A stretch of 64,000 bases of DNA, from NCBI RefSeq assembly GCF_028128765.1, contig NZ_LBJG01000090.1, forward strand, positions 170,053 to 234,052, given 5' to 3'. The notes under the pieces were generated by a model that saw only the letters and a list, made by a program, of their open reading frames with translations, did not search any database and was not told the origin of the DNA. Origin of the DNA: Bradyrhizobium sp. CCBAU 51627. GTDB lineage: Bacteria; Pseudomonadota; Alphaproteobacteria; Rhizobiales; Xanthobacteraceae. Positions 9,128 through 16,422 of the stretch are shown here, in pieces. Position numbers and translations under genes: made by a program. How positions within the stretch are numbered: the first letter of the stretch is position 1; every line of letters begins with the position of its first letter.

Positions 9128-9245
9128 GCATTCTGCTGTCGTCGCCCGGCTTGACCGGGCGACCCAGTACGCCGCGGCTTCTCGCCTCTATCACGACTGC
9201 CTCTGGAATACCGGATCGCCCGATCAAGTCGGGCGATGACAGCTG
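9128..9245. repeat. Palindromic intergenic repeat, REP-like (copy 3)
   Basis: CGCCCGGCTTGACCGGGCG and CGCCCGATCAAGTCGGGCG hairpins flank a spacer containing CCTCTGGAATACCGG. The same spacer motif occurs, inverted, in the repeat near 6.6 kb. This is the same mosaic family as copies 1 and 2. Confidence 0.75.
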
Positions 9246-9264
9246 TGGATGTAGTCAGCAGCTT

Positions 9265-9362
9265 CCCAGCGCGTCGCTGCGAGAAGCGTAGCGATGAAGC
9301 AATTCAGGTGTTTCCGCGGACGCATCGCTGGATTGCTTCGCTACGCTCGCAATGACGGAACC
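9265..9362. repeat. Second-type inverted repeat
   Basis: A long imperfect inverted repeat whose arms contain GCGAGAAGCGTAGCGATGAA and GCTTCGCTACGCTCGC followed by AATGACGG. The arms differ from the CCCGG-type repeats. The element abuts copy 3 and precedes the aldo/keto reductase gene, so the whole 305-base gap here is made of repeats plus about 45 bases of likely promoter. Confidence 0.65.
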
Positions 9363-9407
9363 GGGCGGCTATGGTGCTCCACAATTGAAGCTTCGAGGAA
9401 ACAGCCC

Positions 9408-10418
9408 ATGCAATACCGTCAGCTCGGCCGCAGCGGCCTGAAAGTGTCGCCGATCTGCCTGGGCACCATGATGTTCGGCGGGCCGACCGATGAGGCGGCA
9501 TCAAAGCGGATCATTGCGAAGGCGCATGACGCCGGCGTCAACTTCATCGACACCGCTGACGCCTATTCGAAAGGCGGCTCCGAAGAGGTCGTCGGCCGCG
9601 CGATCGCGAGCGATCGTCACGCCTGGGTGCTCGCGACGAAGCTCGCCAACCCTATGGGCAGCGATCCCAATCGCGTCGGCCTGTCGCGGCGCTGGGTGCT
9701 GCAGGCGGCCGACGAGAGCTTGACGCGGCTCGGCACCGACCACATCGACGTCTACTATCTGCACAAGGAGGACCACGCGACGCCGCTGGAAGAGACGGTG
9801 CGCGCGATGGGTGACCTGATCCGGTCAGGCAAGATCCGCTATTTCGGCGTCTCCAACTACCGCGCCTGGCGCGTCGCCGAGATCTGCAACATCTGCGACC
9901 GGCTCGGCATCGACCGTCCCGTGGCCAGCCAGCCCTACTACAACGCGATGAACCGCATGCCCGAGGTCGAGCATTTTCCGGCCTGCGCCTATTACGGCCT
10001 CGGCATCGTGCCCTATAGCCCGCTCGCGCGCGGCGTGCTCACCGGCAAGTACAAACCCGATGCAGCCCCGGACAAGGACACGCGCGCCGGCCGCAACGAC
10101 ACGCGCATGATGCAGACCGAGTGGCGGACGGAATCGCTCCAACTCGCGCAGGAGATCAAGACCCACGCCGAGAAGAAGGGCATCACCGCCGGCCAGTTCG
10201 CGGTCGCCTGGGTGCTGAACTCCGCCTTCGTCTCCTCGATCGTCGCCGGCCCGCGCACTGAGGAGCAGTGGGACGGCTATATCAGGTCGCTCGACTACCG
10301 CTTCACCGCGGAGGACGAGGCGCTGATCGATCGGCTGGTCGTACCGGGCCATCCGTCGACGCCCGGCTACAACGATCCCGCCTATCCGATCGAAGGACGT
10401 CGCGCGCGAACGGCGTGA
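9408..10418 (+). CDS. Aldo/keto reductase
   Basis: 336 residues. It begins with MQYRQLGRSGLKVSPICLG, the signature start of the YajO/Tas-like branch of NAD(P)H-dependent aldo/keto reductases. The catalytic tetrad is visible as D in FIDTADAYSKG, the Tyr of the same segment, K in LATKLANP and H in YYLHKED. The start is the ATG at 9408, with GAGGA about nine bases upstream. It heads a plus-strand run (AKR, TPR protein, two CoA-transferase-fold subunits) with tight spacing, which suggests one operon acting on a carbonyl/CoA substrate. Confidence 0.9.
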   Translation: MQYRQLGRSGLKVSPICLGTMMFGGPTDEAASKRIIAKAHDAGVNFIDTADAYSKGGSEEVVGRAIASDRHAWVLATKLANPMGSDPNRVGLSRRWVLQAADESLTRLGTDHIDVYYLHKEDHATPLEETVRAMGDLIRSGKIRYFGVSNYRAWRVAEICNICDRLGIDRPVASQPYYNAMNRMPEVEHFPACAYYGLGIVPYSPLARGVLTGKYKPDAAPDKDTRAGRNDTRMMQTEWRTESLQLAQEIKTHAEKKGITAGQFAVAWVLNSAFVSSIVAGPRTEEQWDGYIRSLDYRFTAEDEALIDRLVVPGHPSTPGYNDPAYPIEGRRARTA

Positions 10419-10428
10419 GGAGACGACG

Positions 10429-11742
10429 ATGGCGCTTGAAGACCGCTACGGACTATCTCTCTCCACCACCTCCGATCAGGCGGCGTCCGCCTATCGCGAG
10501 GGCATCGACCTCATGCTTTCGGGGTGGACCGGCACGGCGCAGACGCTGGAGCGCGCGATTGCGGCCGATCCGGATTTCGCTCTGGCGCATATCGCCCGTG
10601 CCCGCGTGCATGCGTTTTACCAGCAGGGTGACCTCGCACGGAGCAAGGCGACCTTGGCGCGCGAGCTCGTCGCCAGGCGTGGCACAGAGCGCGAGCGCTC
10701 CCATGTCGAGACGCTGGCGCTTGCGATCGAGGGCCGTGGGACTGAAGCGATCGCGGCAATGTTGCAGCACGTCGAGAACTGGCCACGGGATGCCGTGGTG
10801 CTGTCGCTGCCACTCGGCGCATTCGGCTTGTTCGCCTTCTCCGGCATGGCCGATCACGACCGTGCCCGGCACGAACTGTGTGAGCGCGTTGCATATCATT
10901 ACGGCGAGGACTGGTGGTTTCTCACCATGTCCGGCTGGGCGATGACCGAGAACGGCGACGTTGCCCGCGGCCGCACCGTCACCGAACGCGGCTTCGATCT
11001 ACGCCGGGCCAATGCCCATGCCGCGCACGCCGTGCTGCATGCGATGTTCGAGGACGGCTCGATCGAGGACGCCGACCGTCTCGTCGATGAATGGATTCCG
11101 ACCTATGACCGCGCCGGCATCCTGCACGGCCACATCCTCTGGCATCAGGCGCTCGGCGCGCTCGAGCACGGCGATGCGACACGGGCACTCAATATCTATG
11201 CCGACGTGCTCCAGCCCTCTGCCACGCAGGCGCCGCCGCTCAACGTCGTCACCGACAGCGCCTCGCTGCTCTGGCGGCTGTCGGCCTATGGCCACAGCGT
11301 ACCGAAGGCGCTCTGGGTCGAGGCCGACGCCGCCGCGCAAAAACTATTCCCCAGATCGGGCCTGCCCTTCGCCGACGTTCACATGGCGCTATTTGCCGCC
11401 GCGACGCAAAATCGCGAAGCGATTGCCGTGCGCCTTGCCGTGATCGAGCAGCGGCTCGCCGACGGAAAGCTGCCGGCCGGCCCCGTGGTGCCTGCGATCT
11501 GCCGCGCGCTGGCCGCTTTCGCGGATGAGAATTACGCGGCATGCGTGCGCGAGCTCGACCCTGTCCTCGCCGACGTCGTGCGCATCGGCGGCAGCCACGC
11601 TCAGCGCGAGCTGATCGAGGACACGTTCCTCCTCGCACTGATCCGCAGCGGCGGGCTGCCACGCGCCCGCAATCTGCTTGACGCCCGCTTGCACCGCCGC
11701 CCGTCCATGCGCGATGCACGCTGGCAGGCGGCGATGGTTTGA
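10429..11742 (+). CDS. TPR-repeat protein of the TTC38-like family
   Basis: 437 residues made of helical pairs throughout. It begins LEDRYGLSLSTTSDQAASAY, followed by repeat units such as TLERAIAADPDFALAHIARA. This start and the long helical repeat layout match the tetratricopeptide repeat protein 38 family, which is conserved from bacteria to animals without a defined reaction. No signal peptide is present, so it is probably cytoplasmic. GAGGAG lies six bases before the ATG and overlaps the end of the aldo/keto reductase gene 10 bases away, so the two are probably co-translated. Confidence 0.8.
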   Translation: MALEDRYGLSLSTTSDQAASAYREGIDLMLSGWTGTAQTLERAIAADPDFALAHIARARVHAFYQQGDLARSKATLARELVARRGTERERSHVETLALAIEGRGTEAIAAMLQHVENWPRDAVVLSLPLGAFGLFAFSGMADHDRARHELCERVAYHYGEDWWFLTMSGWAMTENGDVARGRTVTERGFDLRRANAHAAHAVLHAMFEDGSIEDADRLVDEWIPTYDRAGILHGHILWHQALGALEHGDATRALNIYADVLQPSATQAPPLNVVTDSASLLWRLSAYGHSVPKALWVEADAAAQKLFPRSGLPFADVHMALFAAATQNREAIAVRLAVIEQRLADGKLPAGPVVPAICRALAAFADENYAACVRELDPVLADVVRIGGSHAQRELIEDTFLLALIRSGGLPRARNLLDARLHRRPSMRDARWQAAMV

Positions 11743-11775
11743 GGCAGGATGGAAAAAAACGCATCGGAGGACGCC

Positions 11776-12594
11776 ATGACCGAGATCGTTGCGCTGGAGG
11801 CGTTGGCCGCGCGCGTTGCCCCTGGCCAATCGCTGGCCATTCCGGTCGATCGTTCCGGCGTCGCGATGGCCGCGACCGCCGCCATCATCGAAGCCGGCAT
11901 CGACGATCTTCACCTGATCTGCGTCCCCATCAGCGGCCTGCAGGCCGATCTCCTGATCGGGGCCGGCGCGGTCAAGACGCTCGAGACCAGCGCCATCTCG
12001 CTGGGCGAAGCCGGCGGCGCGCCGCGTTTCGGCGCTGCGGTGCGGGCGGGCTCCGTGACCTTGCGCGATGCCACCTGCCCCGCGATTCACGCCGGCCTGT
12101 CAGCGGCGCAGCACGGCGTGCCCTTCATGCCGATCGCCGGCATCATCGGCAGCGACCTGCTCAAGGTGCGTCCCGACTGGAAGGTGATCGACAGTCCGGT
12201 CGGCGAGGCGCGCAAGGTCGTCGTGGTGCCGGCCATCACGCCGGACATTGCGCTCTTCCACGCGCCGGAGGCCGATCGCGCCGGGAATGTGCGGATCGGC
12301 CGCTTCCGCGAGCTCGCCACCATGGCCTATGCGTCCAGGAAGACGCTGGTCACGGTCGAACGCATCGTCGATCGCAATCTGCTGGAGACGGAGGATTCCG
12401 CCGCCGGCGTGCTGCCGTCGCTGTATGTCGACGCCATCGCAGTCGCCGAACGTGGCGCCTGGCCGCTGGCGCTGTGGGACGAATATCCGGCCGACGAGGC
12501 CGAGATCGCGCGTTACGCGGCGATGGCACGCAGCGAGGATGGCTTTCGCGCCTATCTCTCGGCCTTCCTGACGCATCGCAAGCAGGTAGCCTAG
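11776..12594 (+). CDS. CoA-transferase-fold protein, subunit A
   Basis: 272 residues of the family I CoA-transferase alpha-subunit type. An N-terminal helix-loop VDRSGVAMAATAAIIEAGID occupies the place of the CoA-binding segment, followed by the GEAGGAPRFGAAVRAG strand-loop. The start at 11776 has GGAGG five bases upstream; a longer frame starts nine codons earlier. The partner subunit follows with no gap, so the product is probably a heterodimer. Because subunit B lacks an obvious active-site Glu, the pair may be closer to IpdAB-type ring-opening hydrolases than to true transferases (inference). Confidence 0.8.
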   Translation: MTEIVALEALAARVAPGQSLAIPVDRSGVAMAATAAIIEAGIDDLHLICVPISGLQADLLIGAGAVKTLETSAISLGEAGGAPRFGAAVRAGSVTLRDATCPAIHAGLSAAQHGVPFMPIAGIIGSDLLKVRPDWKVIDSPVGEARKVVVVPAITPDIALFHAPEADRAGNVRIGRFRELATMAYASRKTLVTVERIVDRNLLETEDSAAGVLPSLYVDAIAVAERGAWPLALWDEYPADEAEIARYAAMARSEDGFRAYLSAFLTHRKQVA

Positions 12595-13338
12595 ATGTCG
12601 TCCGATCACGAACGGCGCGAGATCCTGATCGCCACCATTGCCGATCTGCTCGACGGCATCCGTCACGTCGCGGTCGGCGCCTCGTCGCCGATCCCCGCGG
12701 CCGGCGCCATGCTACTGCGTGCGCGCAACGAGCGTGACGGCAAGCCGCCGGTGCGCATCTCGATCCTGGGATCGCAGGCGCACAACTTCTTCACCAATGG
12801 CGGCATCGAGCTGTTCGACTGTGCCGCCCAGGGCCGCGTCGACGCCTTCTTCCTCGGCGGCGGTCAGATCGACGGCGAGGGCAACATCAACCTGGTTGGC
12901 ACCGGCGACTATCCAAAGACCGACGTGCGCTGGCCCGGCTCGTTCGGCTCGGCCTACCTCTATCATCTCGTGCCGCGCGTGATCCTGTTTCGCGAGGAGC
13001 ATTCGCCGCGCGTGTTCGTACCCAAGGTCGATTTCGTCAGCGCCCGGGCGATCACGCCGGAAGTCCCCCGCCGAGGCGGCCCCTATGCGCTGCTGACCAA
13101 CATGGCACTTTTCGACTTCGATCGCGAGGCGGGCGGCTTTGTCTTGCGCTCCGTGCACCCGCCGTTCACGCCGGCCGACATCAGGGAGAACACCGGTTTC
13201 GACTATGCCGTGCCTGACGTCGTGCGCGAAACGCAGCGGCCCGATGCCGCAACGCTGGCGCTGCTGCGGGGACGGGTTTTCGACGAGCTTGCCGAGACTT
13301 ATCCGGCCTTTGCGCGGACGATGAAACAGGCGGCGTGA
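12595..13338 (+). CDS. CoA-transferase-fold protein, subunit B
   Basis: 247 residues resembling the beta subunit of glutaconate-type CoA-transferases. The core is FFLGGGQIDGEGNINLVGTG followed by DYPKTDVRWPGSFG. In transferases a catalytic Glu sits just after the strand where this protein reads ILGSQAHNFFTNGG, and I see no Glu there. That is the pattern known for IpdB, part of a steroid-ring hydrolase. The ATG directly abuts the stop of subunit A. The substrate is unknown; the upstream aldo/keto reductase hints at an oxo/hydroxyacyl-CoA. Confidence 0.8.
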   Translation: MSSDHERREILIATIADLLDGIRHVAVGASSPIPAAGAMLLRARNERDGKPPVRISILGSQAHNFFTNGGIELFDCAAQGRVDAFFLGGGQIDGEGNINLVGTGDYPKTDVRWPGSFGSAYLYHLVPRVILFREEHSPRVFVPKVDFVSARAITPEVPRRGGPYALLTNMALFDFDREAGGFVLRSVHPPFTPADIRENTGFDYAVPDVVRETQRPDAATLALLRGRVFDELAETYPAFARTMKQAA

Positions 13339-13536
13339 TCACGCCGCTCTCTGCCACGAAAAAAACACTGGCCTGACGGCAAGTGCGACGGGATGGACGG
13401 GGCAGTCCAAGTGAATCGCCGATAGGGTGACACGGTGGTATTCCAGTCTGGTTTGGCAAGGCAAACGGGATCGCAATCAATTTGCGATTCGATGGTTATC
13501 GGGCGGAACTTCCGCCCGTCCGTGGCCCCCTGGCAT

Positions 13537-14127
13537 ATGAGCCTGACGATGCGCCTCCGCCGACCGGTCCTGGCTGCAATCCTCGTCTCTCTCGCAGGCC
13601 CTTGTTTTGCCGGGTCTTCCACCGCGATTCCGGTCAACAATCCGCCGGCCCAGCAGCATTCCTTCATCGATCTGCTGGCGCTGATGTCAGGCCATTGCAA
13701 GACGCTGAAGGTCGCCGGGCACGCCTTCGCCTGCAAGACCGTGGCCTATGCCCACGGCGACAAGGGCCGCGTCAACTTCGCGGTCGCCATCGACGACCCC
13801 AGCGACGAGCACCACGTCGTGTCGTTCTCCGGCGAGCACGGCAGGCGGGCCGACGACAATTCCTACGAACTGCCGATCGACCGCATGCTGCTCAACTCCA
13901 AGGACCGGCCCAAAGTCGACGGCCTTCCGGTACCCGCGGAGCAAACCTCCACGGGCGTGTGCCGGCAGACCGGCAATTTCGCCGCCAGGAAGGTGAAGGA
14001 CGTCACCTGCTCGGCGACCGACAACGAGGGCCGGACCTATGAACTGCTGTTCGTCTCCGACGGCACGCCGGTGAGCGTCCGCCGCATCAGGCAGTCGTCG
14101 CCCTCGATCCAGGATCCGTTCAAGTAG
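13537..14127 (+). CDS. Secreted protein of unknown function
   Basis: About 196 residues with a signal peptide (RLRRPVLAAILVSLAGPCFA). The mature protein has Cys residues likely to pair (GHCKTLKVAGHAFACKT; GVCRQTG; VTCSATD) and no recognisable catalytic motif. An ATG at 13549 is an alternative start. The 200 bases upstream hold no gene. Its 3' end overlaps the decayed oleate hydratase frame on the other strand. Confidence 0.65.
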   Translation: MSLTMRLRRPVLAAILVSLAGPCFAGSSTAIPVNNPPAQQHSFIDLLALMSGHCKTLKVAGHAFACKTVAYAHGDKGRVNFAVAIDDPSDEHHVVSFSGEHGRRADDNSYELPIDRMLLNSKDRPKVDGLPVPAEQTSTGVCRQTGNFAARKVKDVTCSATDNEGRTYELLFVSDGTPVSVRRIRQSSPSIQDPFK

Positions 14128-14317
14128 CGGGCGTCAGGCGAACGCCTTCTCCAGCGTCGCGAGGATCACGCGCAAGCTGCTCGCCGTCGAGGCTGCCGCC
14201 GACCAGCGGCTGCGCCTCGTAGATCATGATGTCCCGCCCCGAAAGCCCCGCATCACGAATGAGGAATGCGGCGCCCGCGAGCGATCCGATGCCACCGCCG
14301 ATGAAATATGCCTTCAT
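14120..14317 (-). pseudogene. Oleate hydratase N-terminal fragment
   Basis: The first ~45 residues (KAYFIGGGIGSLAGAAFLIR, then DIMIYEAQPLVGGSLDG) match the FAD-binding start of oleate hydratase (the 'myosin-cross-reactive antigen' family), which normally runs to more than 500 residues. After GGSLDG the frame becomes unrelated and soon stops. The rest of the gene is absent, so this is a remnant left by deletion. It lies just downstream of the acyl-CoA ligase on the same strand, a sensible neighbour for a fatty-acid enzyme. Confidence 0.7.
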
Positions 14318-14450
14318 GACTTGCCTCGATTGCAGTCCAGCTTTCGGCACGACATTGCATCGGTGGGCGTGGGTCAAAGTTGCGCTGGATCAAACGTAAG
14401 GGCACCGACCATCACATTGAGCTGAGGCCGGCGTTGCGAGGCTGTCCCCC

Positions 14451-16298
14451 TCATCCGCCGCGCGCGTCGTGCACGGCTGGAGGCTTCTTCGCGTAGATCT
14501 GCTCGATCTCGGCGGTGAAGCGGCGCTCGAGCGCCGGGCGCTTGTTCTTCAGCGTCGGCGTCAGCAACCCCGCGCCAATGGTCCATGGGTCCAGCGTCCA
14601 CCAGACGGCACGCGGCGTCGCGTAGGACGGATAGGCTTTCACGGCCGCGGCGATTCTGGCGAGCAGAGCGGCGCGCTCCGCCGCTCCGCCTTGCCGGCCG
14701 CTGGCCGCGAGCCGTTCCTTCTCCTGCACCCAGGCCTTCGCGTTGAGCACGACCAGCGCCGCGAGGAAGGGGCGCTGCTCGCCGACCACCAGCGCCTGCT
14801 CGAACAGGGGATCGGCGAGGATCGCGGTCTCCAGATCCACCGGCGCGATCTTCTCGCCGGTCGAGGTGACCAGGATGTCCTTGAGGCGACCGGTGATGGT
14901 GATGCGTCCGTTCTCGATCCGCGCCTGGTCGCCGGTGTGCAGCCAGCCGTCGGGCTCCTTCACGCGCCGCGTCTCGTCCGGCTTGTTCCAGTAGCCCAGC
15001 ATCACGCTCGGCCCGCGCACGAGCAGCTCATCGTTCTCGCCCAGCCTGACCTCGACGCCGTCAAGGACATGACCGACCGAACGCGGATCGTTGTCCTCGA
15101 TGGTGTTGACGGAGACCACCGGCGAGGTCTCGGTCATGCCGTAGCCCTGGAGGATGTCGAGCCCGAGCGCGAGGAAGAGGCGGATCACCGGCTCTGCGAT
15201 CGGGGCGCCACCGGAGACCGCGACTCGCAGACGACCGCCGAGCTGTGCCAGCACCTTGTCGGCGACGACCCGCTTCAGCAGCGGCCAGATCAGCCGATCG
15301 AGCGGCGACAGCATACCGTGCCCCTGCCGCGCGTCGAAACGCCTGCTACCTACGGCGAGCGTGAGGTCGAACAGCGCGCGTTCCAAAGCTCCGGCCGCGG
15401 CGCGGTGCTGCATGATCAGCGCCGACATGCGCTCGTAAATCCGCGGCACTGAAACCAGCACCGTCGGCCGAACGTGCTTCAAATCCTCCGACAGCAGCGG
15501 CACCGAGCGCGCATAGGCCACGCAGGCGCCCGCCGCGATCGGATAGTAGTAGCCGCCGGTACGCTCGAATGTGTGCGAAAGCGGCAGAAAGGACAGAAAG
15601 ACGTCATCCGGCGCGGCCGCGATGCGCTGCGCGATCGCCTTCACATTGGCGACAACGTTGCCGTGCGACAGCATCACGCCCTTCGGCCGCCCGGTCGTGC
15701 CGGAGGTGTAGACGATGGCGGCAAGATCGTCCGGTTTCACCGCGACATCCGCCATTGGCGCGGTCGCGCCGGGCGCGGCGGCGAGCCAGCGGTCGAGCGC
15801 GACGACGCGCGCGTCTGCTACCGCCGCTCCGCTCGCATCCGCGCAGATGATGCGCCTGAGATGGTCGAGCGGCGGGCCGGCGGCAACAATCGCCTGCCAA
15901 CGCTCGAGCGTATCGACGAACAGGAACTGGGCGCCCGAGTCGGCAAGGATGTAGGCGATGCTGTCGGGATTGTCGACCGCATGCATCGGCACCGGCACGA
16001 GACCGCGCGACAGCGCCGCCTGGTCCATCGCGATATGCGCCGTGCCGTTCGGCATCAGGATCGCAACGCGCTCGCCGGGCGCGAAGCCTTCGGCGGCGAG
16101 CGCCCGGCGCCAGATCTCGAATTCCGCGTTGATCTCCTGCCAGGACTGGCTGATCCAGCGGCCCACCGAGGCGTCGAAATGCCGATAGGCTTCCGCTGCC
16201 GGCGTAGCACCGACGCGCCAGCGCAGGAGCTGCGGCAGTGTCGTCACGTCGGCGAGCGTGCCGGGCTCGCCTTGCGTCTGCGGGGTCTGGTCTGCCAT
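14451..16298 (-). CDS. Long-chain acyl-CoA synthetase (AMP-binding)
   Basis: 615 residues of the ANL superfamily. The P-loop-like motif YTSGTTGRPKGVMLSHGN is intact, followed by the substrate region QGYGMTETSPVVSVN, the hinge motif HTGDQARIENGRITITGRLK and the C-terminal lysine in TLKNKRPALERRF. The length and order fit FadD15/FAA1-type long-chain fatty acid CoA ligases: fatty acid + ATP + CoA gives acyl-CoA + AMP + PPi. The ATG at 16298 starts MADQTPQTQ; 13 codons upstream remain open but look unrelated. The nearby oleate hydratase remnant suggests a former fatty-acid locus. Confidence 0.92.
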   Translation of the reverse strand: MADQTPQTQGEPGTLADVTTLPQLLRWRVGATPAAEAYRHFDASVGRWISQSWQEINAEFEIWRRALAAEGFAPGERVAILMPNGTAHIAMDQAALSRGLVPVPMHAVDNPDSIAYILADSGAQFLFVDTLERWQAIVAAGPPLDHLRRIICADASGAAVADARVVALDRWLAAAPGATAPMADVAVKPDDLAAIVYTSGTTGRPKGVMLSHGNVVANVKAIAQRIAAAPDDVFLSFLPLSHTFERTGGYYYPIAAGACVAYARSVPLLSEDLKHVRPTVLVSVPRIYERMSALIMQHRAAAGALERALFDLTLAVGSRRFDARQGHGMLSPLDRLIWPLLKRVVADKVLAQLGGRLRVAVSGGAPIAEPVIRLFLALGLDILQGYGMTETSPVVSVNTIEDNDPRSVGHVLDGVEVRLGENDELLVRGPSVMLGYWNKPDETRRVKEPDGWLHTGDQARIENGRITITGRLKDILVTSTGEKIAPVDLETAILADPLFEQALVVGEQRPFLAALVVLNAKAWVQEKERLAASGRQGGAAERAALLARIAAAVKAYPSYATPRAVWWTLDPWTIGAGLLTPTLKNKRPALERRFTAEIEQIYAKKPPAVHDARGG

Positions 16299-16422
16299 GT
16301 TTTTACTCGGGATATCCTGCAATCCCGCAGGATCCACCGGATCGCAAGCTATGCCAACCGGTCCCCGGCAAGATTGATCCTGAGCAAAACGCCAGGCCGC
16401 GACCGTGCAGGAGCCAGGCTCG

